A stretch of 64,000 nucleotides of DNA from Neisseria canis (GCF_900636765.1 NZ_LR134313.1:1798001-1862000), one strand, 5' to 3'. Shown: positions 28,502 through 37,999, counted from the first letter of the stretch. Numbers and translations: made by a program. Notes: generated from the letters alone by a model not told the origin.

Positions 28502-29572
28502 ATGTATCAAAAGAGAGCGCGCCCGATAAGGCCGTGGATTATCATGTGCGTGGTGTTGGTGTCGTTTGTGTGGCTGCTTTATGCTTTGGGCAATATCCTG
28601 ACGCCTTTTATCGTGGCAGCCGTGATGGCTTATATTTTGAACCCGCTGGTGGAAAAGCTGCGCAACCACGGCATGAAACGCGGCCTGGCTTCCATGCTGG
28701 TGATGGTGTCGGCTTTGGTGCTGCTGCTGGCTTTGGTGCTGGTGATCGTGCCGATGTTGATCGGCCAGTTCAATAATATGCTCGAGCGGCTGCCGCAGAT
28801 TGTGCATTTTATCCAATATAAAATTCTGCCTTGGCTGAACAATATGGTAGGCGACCGCATGACCATCAATACCCATACCGTATTGGTGTGGCTGCAATCG
28901 CAAACCGGCGAACTGAGCAAAACGCTGAAACAGTTTGCGCCTACGCTGATGCGGCAAAGCAGCAATGTGGTAATGGGATTGAGCAATCTGCTGCTGCTGC
29001 CTTTTTTGCTGTATTACTTCCTGCTAGATTGGCAACGCTGGTCGCACGGCATCCGCGCTTTGATACCGCGCCGCTTTATTGATACCTATATCCGCGTTGC
29101 CGGCAATATGGATAAGGTATTGGGTGAATTTTTACGCGGGCAGCTGATGGTGATGCTGATTATGGGCTTGATTTACGGCTTGGGCTTGATGCTGGTGGGT
29201 TTGGATTCGGGCTTTGCCATCGGCATGATTGCCGGTATCTTGGTGTTTGTGCCTTATTTGGGTGCGTTTACCGGATTGCTGCTGGCCACGGTGGCCGCTT
29301 TGCTCCAATTCGGATCATGGTACGGTTTGCTGCTGGTATGGGGTGTGTTTGCCGTGGGGCAGTTTTTGGAGAGCTTTATCATCACGCCCAAAATCGTGGG
29401 CGACCGCATCGGCTTATCGCCTTTCTGGGTGATTTTCTCGTTGATGGCATTTGGCCAGTTGATGGGGTTTGTGGGCATGCTGGTCGGCCTGCCGCTGGCG
29501 GCGGTTACGCTGGTGCTGCTGCGTGAAGGGGCGGATGCTTATTTCAACAGCCGCTTTTACAAACACAAATAA
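28502..29572 (+). CDS. AI-2E/PerM family membrane protein
   Basis: This 356-residue protein has about eight hydrophobic helices. Family segments are YAL-GNILTPFIVAAVMAYIL near the N-terminus, and GLIYGLGLMLVGLDSGFAIG and LESFIITPKIVGDRIGL in the C-terminal half. Members are putative permeases or exporters; the substrate here is unknown. Ribosome binding site AAGGAAAGCTT precedes the ATG. Confidence 0.88.
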   Translation: MYQKRARPIRPWIIMCVVLVSFVWLLYALGNILTPFIVAAVMAYILNPLVEKLRNHGMKRGLASMLVMVSALVLLLALVLVIVPMLIGQFNNMLERLPQIVHFIQYKILPWLNNMVGDRMTINTHTVLVWLQSQTGELSKTLKQFAPTLMRQSSNVVMGLSNLLLLPFLLYYFLLDWQRWSHGIRALIPRRFIDTYIRVAGNMDKVLGEFLRGQLMVMLIMGLIYGLGLMLVGLDSGFAIGMIAGILVFVPYLGAFTGLLLATVAALLQFGSWYGLLLVWGVFAVGQFLESFIITPKIVGDRIGLSPFWVIFSLMAFGQLMGFVGMLVGLPLAAVTLVLLREGADAYFNSRFYKHK

Positions 29573-29587
29573 GCCGCATGGCGGAAC

Positions 29588-29616
29588 GTTTCAGACAGGC
29601 ATATGCCTGTCTGAAT
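29588..29616. terminator. back-to-back uptake sequences after the PerM-type gene
   Basis: TTCAGACAGGCAT directly abuts ATGCCTGTCTGAA, a near-perfect palindrome without a loop. Confidence 0.75.
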
Positions 29617-29717
29617 TTCTATCAAACACCGGCAAGCCGAGCCACTATGTATTTTGGAGGATTAACACGCAGCCCTTGCGCGTATAAAGTAAGCAGCGTC
29701 AGCAAAAGGATTCCACC

Positions 29718-30224
29718 ATGAATTTATTCGACACCCGCAGCGTAACCTTTGCCGAGCCGATCGACATGCTTTATGCCTGCCATGAAAAAGTGCGCCGCTT
29801 TTGCAGCCAGATAGACATGCTGCCGGCTTATCTTGCCGAAAACGGCTTTAACACCATCGCGGAACAAGCCGTTAAACAAATTGTCCAATATTTTAATGTG
29901 GCGGCGCCGCTGCACCATCAAGACGAAGAGCAGGATTTTTTCCCGCTGCTGCTTCAATACGCACCCGAAGCACAAAGCAGCATCGAAAAGCTCGAAGAGC
30001 AGCACGAAAGCCTGCATGAAAGCTGGCAGGCGCTGTATGAAGAGTTTACCCGGCTGAAAACCGATCCGCAGCATGTTCCAAACGGGCAGCTGATGAAACG
30101 CTTTACCGAAAGTTATGCCGCCCATTTATCGCTGGAAGAACCCTTGTTTGAGCTGGGCAAAAAACACATTCCTGCCGGAAAATTGGCCGAAGCGGGTAAA
30201 AAAATGGCGGCGAGAAGAGTGTAA
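29718..30224 (+). CDS. hemerythrin HHE-domain protein
   Basis: This 168-residue helical protein has iron-binding-type residues spread in the hemerythrin pattern: YACHEKVRRFC, HHQDEEQDFFPLLLQY, EEQHESLHESW and YAAHLSLEEPLFEL. Such proteins bind a di-iron centre and respond to oxygen, nitric oxide or iron stress. The metal function is inferred from residue pattern. Confidence 0.85.
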   Translation: MNLFDTRSVTFAEPIDMLYACHEKVRRFCSQIDMLPAYLAENGFNTIAEQAVKQIVQYFNVAAPLHHQDEEQDFFPLLLQYAPEAQSSIEKLEEQHESLHESWQALYEEFTRLKTDPQHVPNGQLMKRFTESYAAHLSLEEPLFELGKKHIPAGKLAEAGKKMAARRV

Positions 30225-30355
30225 AACAGCCGCAGAATATTCATTTTGCAAGGAATATGCTTTTTGGGTTTATTGACAAGCAGTATTGCAGTTGATTATA
30301 GTTTGCCGCAAAAGCTAGTTGGATAGTGCACATATTTTTCACAAAGGAGTAAACT

Positions 30356-30682
30356 ATGGCAACATTTGAATTGAAAAAAAGCGATACCGGAGGGTTCCAT
30401 TTCAACTTTTTAGGCGCCGACGGCAAAACCATTCTGCGCAGCGAGCAATACAGCAGCAAAGCGGCAGCACAAAACGGCATAGAATCCGTGCGTAAAAATG
30501 CCGATAACGAAGCGCGCTATGAGCTGAAAGAAAGCACATCGGGCAAATTTTATTTCAACCTGAAAGCATCAAACGGCCAAATTATCGGCACCAGCATGAT
30601 GTATGCCGATAACGCCGAGCGCGAAAAGAAAATCGGAGAAGTGAAGCAGGGCGCGGCAAAAGCCAGTGTGATGGAAGTTTGA
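30356..30682 (+). CDS. YegP-type DUF1508 protein
   Basis: This 108-residue protein has two tandem copies of the DUF1508 motif: FELKKSDTGGFHFNFLGADG (residues 4-23) and YELKESTSGKFYFNLKASNG (about 55-74). The two repeats share most residues, as in E. coli YegP. Its function is unknown. CAAAGGAGTAAACTATG gives a strong start. Confidence 0.9.
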   Translation: MATFELKKSDTGGFHFNFLGADGKTILRSEQYSSKAAAQNGIESVRKNADNEARYELKESTSGKFYFNLKASNGQIIGTSMMYADNAEREKKIGEVKQGAAKASVMEV

Positions 30683-30701
30683 TGAACAGTGATTTTGAAC
30701 C

Positions 30702-30736
30702 AAAGCCTGTCTGAAAATCGGTTCAGACAGGCTTTG
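30702..30736. terminator. inverted variant uptake sequences after the YegP gene
   Basis: AAGCCTGTCTGAAAA and TTCAGACAGGCTTTG form a hairpin that differs by one base from the common dialect on both arms, a compensated change. Confidence 0.8.
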
Positions 30737-30762
30737 GTTATTCTCAAGAGGAAGGAAACACA

Positions 30763-31077
30763 ATGAAACACAACAAAAAATTATGGCTGCTCTGTTTGAC
30801 GGCCATTTTGGGTTTGAGCGCCTGCGGCGGCGACAGAGATTCGGATCGGGAAGACAGAGGCTCAAAATACGAGCGCGAATCCGAAGACAGAGACCGCCAT
30901 GACGACCGCCGCGGCGATGACGACGACCGGGATCGCGACGACCGCCGCCGTGATTATGATGATGACCGGGATCGCGACAGAGACAGGGAATATGACCGCG
31001 ACCGGGATGACGATCGCGATAGAGACGAAGACAGAAGGGGCGACAGAGACGACCGCAGCCGCGATAGAGACGATTAA
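30763..31077 (+). CDS. small lipoprotein with Arg/Asp repeat tail
   Basis: This 104-residue protein starts with a signal peptide and lipobox (LGLSACGGDRD). The whole mature part is low-complexity alternation of Asp and Arg (DRDRDDRRRDYDDDRDRDRD). Such tails are likely disordered and charge-balanced. No function can be assigned. Confidence 0.75.
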   Translation: MKHNKKLWLLCLTAILGLSACGGDRDSDREDRGSKYERESEDRDRHDDRRGDDDDRDRDDRRRDYDDDRDRDRDREYDRDRDDDRDRDEDRRGDRDDRSRDRDD

Positions 31078-31106
31078 ATCGGGTTTAAGTATCTCGACCA
31101 ATATCA

Positions 31107-31145
31107 ATGCCTGTCTGAAAAGCCCAAGCTTTTCAGACAGGCATT
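31107..31145. terminator. inverted uptake-sequence terminator after the RD-rich lipoprotein
   Basis: AATGCCTGTCTGAAAAG and CTTTTCAGACAGGCATT form a stem of about 17 bp. Confidence 0.85.
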
Positions 31146-31146
31146 A

Positions 31147-31240
31147 TATAGTTAAAACACTTAATTTTAGTAGCATTTCCGTCATACTCGGGTCAAGCCC
31201 GAGTATGAAGAACGTACTATTTTTAAGTTGATTAACTATA
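31147..31240. repeat. Correia-like element with internal hairpin
   Basis: The ends TATAGTTAAAACACTTAA and (reverse) TATAGTTAATCAACTTAA match at most positions. Inside is CATACTCGGG/CCCGAGTATG (31183-31192 and 31198-31207), a perfect 10-bp hairpin. The element is about 94 bp and lies upstream of the glutamate synthase-like gene. Confidence 0.65.
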
Positions 31241-31362
31241 CTTCGCCGCAGAAGCGCGCCGCTCATACCTGCCGGTTATCCATTTGCAGCGCCGTAGCGT
31301 ATAATCTTCAAAGTAAAGCAGACCAATAAATATCTCATTATCTCCCATATTTAGGAATAACC

Positions 31363-33030
31363 ATGTCACAAGGCGAACCCAAACCCACCAACACCCATTC
31401 CGCAAACTACGGCTTCCTGATTATGCCGCGCTACGGTTTGTTTTGGCTGTTTATCGCATTAACCGTCATCAGCCTTCTGTGGCAGATTTGGTGGCTCTTT
31501 ATCATATCGCTTGCATTTACCGCGCTCGGCATCCATGACCTTACCCAAAAACGCCGCGCCATTTTGCGCAACTACCCGATCGGCGGCCACATCCGATTTT
31601 TATTGGAAAACTTCCGCCCCGAAATCCGCCAATACTTTTTGGAAGACGACCAAGAACAAGTACCGTTTTCGCGTCAACAGCGCTCGCTCGTGTATCAGCG
31701 CGCCAAAAATTTAGACAGCACCACCGCATTCGGCAGCATCAACGACCTCAACAAAACCGGCAGCGAATGGTTTCTCCATTCCGGTAACAGCCATAAAATC
31801 AGCAACAGCAATTTCCGCGTACACATCGGCAACGAGCGCTGCCTGCAACCTTACGATTTATCTGTGTTCAACATTTCCGCCATGAGCTTCGGTGCACTTT
31901 CTGCAGCCGCCATCGAAGCGCTCAACAAAGGGGCTAAAATGGGCGGCTTTGCCCACGACACGGGCGAAGGCAGTATCAGCCCCTATCACCAAAAACACGG
32001 CGGCGACCTGATTTGGGAGCTGGGAACAGGCTATTTCGGCTGCCGTGACGAGCAAGGCAATTTCAATCCCGAAACCTTTGCCAAACGAGCCTCGCTCGAG
32101 CAGGTGAAAATGATTGAAATCAAGCTTTCTCAAGGCGCCAAACCCGGCAAAGGCGGCGTGTTGCCCGCGTCCAAAATCACCGAAGAAATTTCCAAAACCC
32201 GCGATGTGCCGATGGGCATAGACTGTATTTCACCGCCCAGCCATCCTGCATTTTCCACGCCGCGCGAACTGGTTAAATTCTGGCAGCAGCTGCGCGAACT
32301 TTCCGGCGGCAAACCCGTAGGCTTCAAACTCTGTATCGGCATGCCGTGGGAATTTATGGCCATCGTCAAAGCCATGATAGAAGAAAACAACTACCCAGAC
32401 TTCATCGTGGTGGACGGTGCTGAAGGCGGCACCGGCGCTGCGCCGGTAGAATTTATGGATTCTCTCGGCATGCCGCTGGTTGATGCCCTGATTTTCGTGC
32501 AAAACACTTTAGTCGGCGCAGGCATCCGCGACAAAATCAAAGTGGGCGTGAGCGGTAAAATCGTGAGCGGCTTTGACATCGCCAAAATGATGAGCCTCGG
32601 CGCAGACTGGTGCAACAGCGCGCGCGGCTTTATGTTTGCCGTGGGCTGCATCCAATCCCGCTCATGCCACACCAATAAATGCCCCACCGGCGTAGCCACC
32701 CAAGACCCGGCACGCCAAAAAGCCCTTGATGTGCCCGATAAATCCGAGCGCGTGAAAAACTTCCACGCCAACACCCTCAAGGCATTGGCCGAAATCGTGG
32801 GCAGCACGGGGCTTACCCATCCTTCGCAGCTTAAGCCGCACCATATCGTGCGCCGCCAGCCGGACGGTTGGATCAAACTCCTGTCTGAACACTATCAGTT
32901 TATCGAACCCGGCTCCCTGATTAGCGGCCACTGCGGCCGCCCCATCCTTGACCGCATGTGGAAGCTTGCCGATCCCGACAGCTTTCAAGCCATGGGCATT
33001 GCCGATGAAATCATCAAAGGCGAAGACTGA
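31363..33030 (+). CDS. FMN-binding glutamate synthase-family protein
   Basis: This 555-residue protein has an N-terminal membrane segment (GLFWLFIALTVISLLWQIWW) followed by a GltS alpha-subunit-like barrel domain: FNISAMSFGALSAAAIEALN, GAKPGKGGVLPASKITEEIS, VDGAEGGTGAAPVEFMDSLG and a Cys-rich segment GCIQSRSCHTNKCPTGVATQ that can hold the 3Fe-4S cluster. It lacks the amidotransferase domain. Such stand-alone proteins are often annotated as glutamate synthase-like; the true reaction is uncertain. Confidence 0.88.
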   Translation: MSQGEPKPTNTHSANYGFLIMPRYGLFWLFIALTVISLLWQIWWLFIISLAFTALGIHDLTQKRRAILRNYPIGGHIRFLLENFRPEIRQYFLEDDQEQVPFSRQQRSLVYQRAKNLDSTTAFGSINDLNKTGSEWFLHSGNSHKISNSNFRVHIGNERCLQPYDLSVFNISAMSFGALSAAAIEALNKGAKMGGFAHDTGEGSISPYHQKHGGDLIWELGTGYFGCRDEQGNFNPETFAKRASLEQVKMIEIKLSQGAKPGKGGVLPASKITEEISKTRDVPMGIDCISPPSHPAFSTPRELVKFWQQLRELSGGKPVGFKLCIGMPWEFMAIVKAMIEENNYPDFIVVDGAEGGTGAAPVEFMDSLGMPLVDALIFVQNTLVGAGIRDKIKVGVSGKIVSGFDIAKMMSLGADWCNSARGFMFAVGCIQSRSCHTNKCPTGVATQDPARQKALDVPDKSERVKNFHANTLKALAEIVGSTGLTHPSQLKPHHIVRRQPDGWIKLLSEHYQFIEPGSLISGHCGRPILDRMWKLADPDSFQAMGIADEIIKGED

Positions 33031-33047
33031 TTAAACCGGCAGCGTTT

Positions 33048-33187
33048 TATAGTGCATCCGCTTAAAAACAGCACACCCGTCATACTCGGGCCTGACCTGA
33101 GTATCTCTTTAAAGTTACCGCAACTCAAGATACCCAGGTCAGGTCTGAGTATGACAGTATCGTTATTATGTAAGTAGATTGACTATA
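33048..33187. repeat. Correia-like element with nested 28-bp inverted repeat
   Basis: The ends TATAGTGCATCCGCTTA and (reverse) TATAGTCAATCTACTTA are related. Inside, 33079-33106 pairs with 33128-33155 with only three mismatches over 28 bases; the arms share GTCATACTCGGG-like sequence with the element at 31147. Confidence 0.65.
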
Positions 33188-33194
33188 AGTTCAA

Positions 33195-33238
33195 AATGCC
33201 TGTCTGAAAACCTTAAACCTTTTTCAGACAGGCATCAC
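33195..33238. terminator. inverted uptake-sequence terminator, convergent genes
   Basis: AATGCCTGTCTGAAAA and TTTTTCAGACAGGCAT pair across a short loop between the glutamate synthase-like gene and the RDD gene. Confidence 0.85.
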
Positions 33239-33261
33239 TTTATCTTTATTAAATCCAAGCG

Positions 33262-33783
33262 TTATTTCTTACGCAAATCCACCAAACGGGTGCCGGCAAG
33301 AAAGTCGTATAAAAACTGGCGGTCGGCATTAAACCATGCAAAACCCCAGGGCAGAATCCACCAAAAAAGGGCGGCGCCGAATGCGGGTTTGGGCGGAGTG
33401 CCCCAACCGTGCAGCGCGGAATAGGCGAGCAGCGGGATAAATACGATGAATACGCAAGCCCACATAAAGCGCAGGCGCAGACGTGTGGGATGGGGCCGAC
33501 TGCCGGTTTGGTCGGCAAGGCCGATATGCCAGGTGCGCATGGGCAGGGTTTGGCCTTGTTTCAGCCAGTTGAGTTTGAAATAAAACCACCAGCCGGTCAG
33601 CATGATAAGGCTGACGGCAATTTGCGAAAGCAGCGGCGAAACCGGGTTGAGCAGCATAGACGCCAGCCCGGCAGGCAGCCCGAGCGCCACGGTAATGGCG
33701 GCAGCCAATAAACCTTCGTAGAGCAGGGAGGCCAGGCGGCGTTTGAGGGAAACAGTGGGTAAATGGGGCATGGTCTTGCTCAT
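33262..33783 (-). CDS. RDD family membrane protein
   Basis: This 173-residue protein begins with LPTVSLKRRLASLLYEGLLA, the Arg-containing first helix of RDD proteins. Further helices (VSPLLSQIAVSLIMLTGWWF, LRFMWACVFIVFIPLLAYSA) follow, and GTRLVDLRKK is the C-terminus. Role is unknown, possibly ion exchange. Its start overlaps the end of miaA by a few bases, so the two are co-expressed. Confidence 0.82.
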   Translation of the reverse strand: MSKTMPHLPTVSLKRRLASLLYEGLLAAAITVALGLPAGLASMLLNPVSPLLSQIAVSLIMLTGWWFYFKLNWLKQGQTLPMRTWHIGLADQTGSRPHPTRLRLRFMWACVFIVFIPLLAYSALHGWGTPPKPAFGAALFWWILPWGFAWFNADRQFLYDFLAGTRLVDLRKK

Positions 33784-34730
33784 TTGATGGAAGATGAAAA
33801 ATGTGATTGCGCGGTTTGCAGCACAACAGCTAAGGCATCATCAGATTGATAGGGGTCGATTAATGTGTCGGCCGGCAATTTGCGCAGCCAAGTCATTTGG
33901 CGTTTGGCAAGCTGGCGGGTGGCGGCTATGCCTTTTTCAACAAATGTTTCGTAATCGGTTTCTCCGGCCAGATAATCCCATGCCTGTCTGTAACCCACGC
34001 AACGCATGGAAGGCATATCGGCCGTGAGGCCGGGGTAGGCGGCTTGCAGCGCTTTCATTTCATCTGTGAAGCCTTGCTCCAGCATTGTGTGAAAGCGCAA
34101 AGCGATATTTTCATGCAGCCGCTTTCGGTTTTCGGGAAACAGCGCAACCGCATGCAGATTGAGCGGTGCAGTATAAGCAGCCTGTTCGGCAAAGTGTTCG
34201 CTTAAAGGTTTGCCGGTCAGCATCCATACTTCCAAAGCGCGTTCGATACGCTGGCTGTCGCCGGGTTCCAAACGTTGCGCGGTAGCCGGGTCAACTTCCT
34301 GCAAGCGCCGATAAAGGTGTTCCAGCCCGTGGCTTTGTTTGTCTTGCTGCAATTGCGCGCGCACCGCATCGTCGGCTTCCGGCAAATCATTCAGGCCGTT
34401 TACCAGCGCGTGGTAATACATCATGGTGCCGCCCACAATCAGCGGCAAATTTCCCCGCTCGTGAATTTCGCCGCACAGGCGCAGGCAGTCGGACACAAAC
34501 TCTGCCGCGCTGTAACTTTCGAGCGGCGAAACAATATCGATTAAATGATGCGGCACTCGGGCCAATTCTTCCGCGGAAGGCTTGGCTGTGCCGATATTCA
34601 TATCCCGATAAACCAGCGCCGAATCCAGGCTGATGATTTCCACCGGCAAATGCTCCGCCAGCTTTAAAGCAAGGTTGGTTTTGCCGCTGGCTGTGGGGCC
34701 TAAGATAGCAAGTGTTTTGGGGAAATTCAT
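33780..34730 (-). CDS. miaA: tRNA dimethylallyltransferase
   Basis: This 316-residue enzyme has the P-loop LGPTASGKTNLALKLAEHL, then ISLDSALVYRDMNIGTAKPS, VPHHLIDIVSP and LIVGGTMMYYHALVNGL. It isopentenylates A37 of tRNAs that read codons beginning with U. All core motifs are present. Confidence 0.95.
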   Translation of the reverse strand: MNFPKTLAILGPTASGKTNLALKLAEHLPVEIISLDSALVYRDMNIGTAKPSAEELARVPHHLIDIVSPLESYSAAEFVSDCLRLCGEIHERGNLPLIVGGTMMYYHALVNGLNDLPEADDAVRAQLQQDKQSHGLEHLYRRLQEVDPATAQRLEPGDSQRIERALEVWMLTGKPLSEHFAEQAAYTAPLNLHAVALFPENRKRLHENIALRFHTMLEQGFTDEMKALQAAYPGLTADMPSMRCVGYRQAWDYLAGETDYETFVEKGIAATRQLAKRQMTWLRKLPADTLIDPYQSDDALAVVLQTAQSHFSSSIK

Positions 34731-34743
34731 AGGTTCGGATCTT

Positions 34744-35449
34744 TTAGCGGAAAGGACATAAATCTACAAAGCTTTCTGCAAAGCTGTCGTTTTTGTTAAA
34801 GCAGGTCAGCGGAGAAGCAACCACGAAAACCGGCATCAGAGCCGCCGCGCCCAAACTTTTACCAATATGTACTTTCTCACGCGAGTGACTACTTGAAACC
34901 GTTGCTTTGATCGGCGTTTTTAAAGCATGCTGCGCCAAAAGCCCGTTTCTGTTATTCAGGTTGATTAATTGCCCGCGGCTTCGAAAGCGGACTTCAATGA
35001 TTTCGTTTCCTTCACGCCAATCGGGATGGCTCTGTTTGATTTGCGTTAATAAAACTGGCTTGGGCATTTTGGGTTGGTACACATTAACGTCGCTATCCAG
35101 ATTTTCAAATCGTTTTAAATCGGAATAACCACTTTATTTGCGCATCTAAATAAACATTGTAGTCAATGAGTGCGCTGTTAGACGCGCTATAGCTGATGTC
35201 CGCATTGGTAAACACAGTATGGTTGAGGTGGTTTGATTTTAAAAATGCGGAAAATGCTTTGTTTTCATAAAACAGGTATTCATTGCGCTCTCCGATAACG
35301 TAAATATGATTCAACCCGTTTTTACTGTTTATATAAAAGCCGATTAAGTTTTCATCCGGCTCTTTTTGTGTAACGGTTTCCATCGAGGTGATGCAGCCCG
35401 ACAGCAAAACCGACGTGATAATAGCCGAAAATAAAGCTTTCATTTTCAA
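34744..35449 (-). pseudogene. frameshifted lipoprotein gene
   Basis: The N-terminal frame (35105-35449) begins MKMKALFSAIITSVLLSGCI with lipobox LSGC and ends at KWLFRFKTI-stop. One frame over, the sequence runs on without a start as GYSDLKRFENLDSDVNVYQP and continues to 34744. Removing one T in the GGTTATTCC stretch near 35129 joins them (KWYSDLKRFE) into one protein of about 230 residues. I infer a single-base frameshift, real or from sequencing. No family is recognised; neighbours are miaA and another unknown periplasmic protein. Confidence 0.6.
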
Positions 35450-35462
35450 TCCCCTGCATCAA

Positions 35463-35915
35463 TCAAAGCTCAACCAGAGGCTCATTGAGCGCTTTTTCCA
35501 CCGATTTGATCAAATCTTTAATCGGTATGGTAAACACGCCTGCGTCGTCCACTTCCCAATCCTGTTTCCACAATTCATAGCCCTCGGAAATATCCGGCAG
35601 CTCGGCTTTCTCCTCTTCTTCCAACTTGGTTACGCTTGATTTAAGCGCACCCTCGGAAACAGGCGCATGGGGCAGGGTGGTTTGGATGCCGTTGGCGGTA
35701 TGGGGATTTTTCAACGCCAGATTGTCGATGTAGATATGGAAGATTTTTTTTTGTTTTTCGCCACGGTTATCGGCACCCACTTTAACGATATAAATGCGGG
35801 AATTTTCCTCGTTTGGGCGGTGGCGGTATTGCCAAACTTGGCCGACGGCAAATTCTTGCGCAACGGCGCTGAGCGGCAGCAGGCAGCAGAATAGGGCGGA
35901 AATTTTTTTAATCAT
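35463..35915 (-). CDS. putative periplasmic protein, 150 aa
   Basis: This protein has a signal peptide MIKKISALFCCLLPLSAVAQ and mature part starting EFAVGQVWQYRHRPNEENSR. The rest is charged and lacks membrane segments. No family is recognised. It is followed by the frameshifted lipoprotein gene on the same strand, so the two may form a unit. Confidence 0.65.
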   Translation of the reverse strand: MIKKISALFCCLLPLSAVAQEFAVGQVWQYRHRPNEENSRIYIVKVGADNRGEKQKKIFHIYIDNLALKNPHTANGIQTTLPHAPVSEGALKSSVTKLEEEEKAELPDISEGYELWKQDWEVDDAGVFTIPIKDLIKSVEKALNEPLVEL

Positions 35916-35994
35916 ATGTATATTCCTAATAAATGAGTAAGCAAATAGGCGGCAATGCCCGTCTGAACGGATTGGTTTTATTTTCAGACAGGCA

Positions 35995-37899
35995 TTACTG
36001 CCCCCTTAAAAACAAAGCATCTAATTCCTTTAATGTGAGCTTGACCCAAGTAGGGCGGCCGTGGTTGCATTGGTTGCTGCGCGGCGTGTTTTCCATATCG
36101 CGCAGCAGGGCGTTCATTTCGGGCAAAGTAAGCTGGCGGCCGGCGCGGATAGAGCCGTGGCAGGCCATTGTGGAAAGAATTTGGTTTTCCCTCGCTTCAA
36201 CCGCTTGGGAAGCGCCTACTTGGGTAAACTCGCGCAGCATGTCGCGCGCAAGCTCCGCCACGTCGGATTTACCCAGCATTTGCGGTACGGCGCGCACGGC
36301 TATGGTGTTGCTGCCCATTGCCGATAAATCCAAGCCGAATTCGCGCAAGGCATCGCCGTGGTCGGAGAGCGCCGCCATTTCTTCATGGCCGGCGGCAAAA
36401 GTTACCGGAATCAGCAAAGATTGGCTGGGCAGGCTGCCGTTTTGCTCGCGTGCGGCTTTCATTTTTTCATAATTCACACGCTCGGCGGCAGCGTGCATAT
36501 CTATCAGCAGCAAACTGTCTTCCGCTTGAGCAAGGATATAAATGCCCAATAATTGTGCAATGGCAAAACCCAAAGGTGGCAGTTCACTCTGCATGCCTGC
36601 TGCCTGATGCCTGTCTGAAATGTTTTCAGACAGGCATTCTGTTGCCGGCTCAGCAAAACGGCTTTGTTCGAATGCTGCCAGTTCGGTATCGTGTTCGGGC
36701 GTTTTGCGGTAAAGCTCGGCATAAGTATCCATAGCCGCTCGGCTTTCCCGCAGGCTGAGGCTGCGCTGCTGCGGTGCGCGGGATGCAGGCGTGTAAGATA
36801 CGGGAGTTGATTTAGCGGAAGATTCGCCTGTTTCAGAATGTTTTTCGGGAGCAACGCCGAGCATGTCGTGCAGAATCGTGCCGGCGTTACCCACGCTTTC
36901 GGTTTGGTCGGCCCGGGTGGCCGCCAAGGTTTTGTTAAGAGTATGAAACACAAGCTGGTGAACGGCTTGGCTGTCGCGGAAACGGATTTCGGTTTTGGTA
37001 GGGTGCACGTTTACGTCCACCATCTCCGGCGGCAGCTCGAGAAACAGCACAAAAGCAGGCGTGAGCGCATTGTGCAGCACATCGCGGTAAGCTTGCTTCA
37101 CCGCATGCAGCATCACTTTATCGCGCACAAAGCGGCGGTTGACAAAGCAATACTGCCGGTCGGTTTTGCCTTTGGCAAAAGTAGGCTTGGAAATCAAACC
37201 ATGCAGCCGTACCAAGCCGTTTCCGCTGTCGACAGGCAAAGAAGCTGCTTGAAATTCTTCGCCCAAAATCGCGCCAACACGCTCTTCAAGGCTTTGCGGC
37301 GGCAGCTTGAAAATGCTTTTGCCGTTGTGCTTCAACGAAAAACCGATTTCGGGATGCGCCAAAGCCAAGCGCTCAACAGTGTTGGCGCAATGTGCGTATT
37401 CCGTGTTTTCTGATTTGAGAAACTTACGCCGTGCAGGCGTGTTGAAAAACAAATCCGCCACTTCCACAGTGGTGCCGGTAGGGTGGGCAGCCGCACGGCC
37501 GCTTTCCAATTTTCCGTCGACAGCACGGATTTCAGAAGCGTGTGCCGCATCTTCCCTGCGGCTGGTCAGCGTAAGCCGCGACACGGAAGCGATACTGGCC
37601 AAACCTTCCCCGCGAAAGCCCATGCTGGCCACATGTTCCAAATCGTTTAAAGAGGCGATTTTGCTGGTGGCATGGCGGTGAAGCGCAAGCGTGATGTCGT
37701 CAGAATGAATGCCCGAGCCGTTGTCGGTTACACGAATCAGCTTGATGCCGCCTGCAGCCAACTCGATTTGAATCTCGCCTGCTCCTGCGTCAATGCTGTT
37801 TTCTATGATTTCTTTCAAAGCGTTTGCAGGGCGCTCCACCACTTCGCCGGCAGCGATTTGATTAATCAGATGGTCGGGCAGGGCGGCAATGCGTTTCAT
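35995..37899 (-). CDS. mutL: DNA mismatch repair protein MutL
   Basis: This 634-residue protein is read from MKRIAALPDHLINQIAAGEV. The GHKL ATPase motifs are EIIENSIDAGAGEIQIELAA, VTDNGSGI and MGFRGEGLASIASVSRLTLT. The C-terminal dimer domain begins around residue 430 (LGFAIAQLLGIYILAQAEDS). The linker holds an inverted pair of uptake sequences read as ECLSENISDRH (36605-36640). MutL links mismatch recognition to strand removal. Confidence 0.96.
   Translation of the reverse strand: MKRIAALPDHLINQIAAGEVVERPANALKEIIENSIDAGAGEIQIELAAGGIKLIRVTDNGSGIHSDDITLALHRHATSKIASLNDLEHVASMGFRGEGLASIASVSRLTLTSRREDAAHASEIRAVDGKLESGRAAAHPTGTTVEVADLFFNTPARRKFLKSENTEYAHCANTVERLALAHPEIGFSLKHNGKSIFKLPPQSLEERVGAILGEEFQAASLPVDSGNGLVRLHGLISKPTFAKGKTDRQYCFVNRRFVRDKVMLHAVKQAYRDVLHNALTPAFVLFLELPPEMVDVNVHPTKTEIRFRDSQAVHQLVFHTLNKTLAATRADQTESVGNAGTILHDMLGVAPEKHSETGESSAKSTPVSYTPASRAPQQRSLSLRESRAAMDTYAELYRKTPEHDTELAAFEQSRFAEPATECLSENISDRHQAAGMQSELPPLGFAIAQLLGIYILAQAEDSLLLIDMHAAAERVNYEKMKAAREQNGSLPSQSLLIPVTFAAGHEEMAALSDHGDALREFGLDLSAMGSNTIAVRAVPQMLGKSDVAELARDMLREFTQVGASQAVEARENQILSTMACHGSIRAGRQLTLPEMNALLRDMENTPRSNQCNHGRPTWVKLTLKELDALFLRGQ
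36605..36639. repeat. inverted uptake sequences inside mutL
   Basis: GATGCCTGTCTGAAA and TTTTCAGACAGGCAT form a hairpin within the coding linker of MutL rather than at a gene end. Confidence 0.9.
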
Positions 37900-37999
37900 C
37901 GGGCAAATCCACAATTTTTCAGACAGGCATTATTATATAGCAATCATGGCAAAGCCGGTTTCGCTATATAATTTGTTTATTTTCAAAACGGAGCCAACC

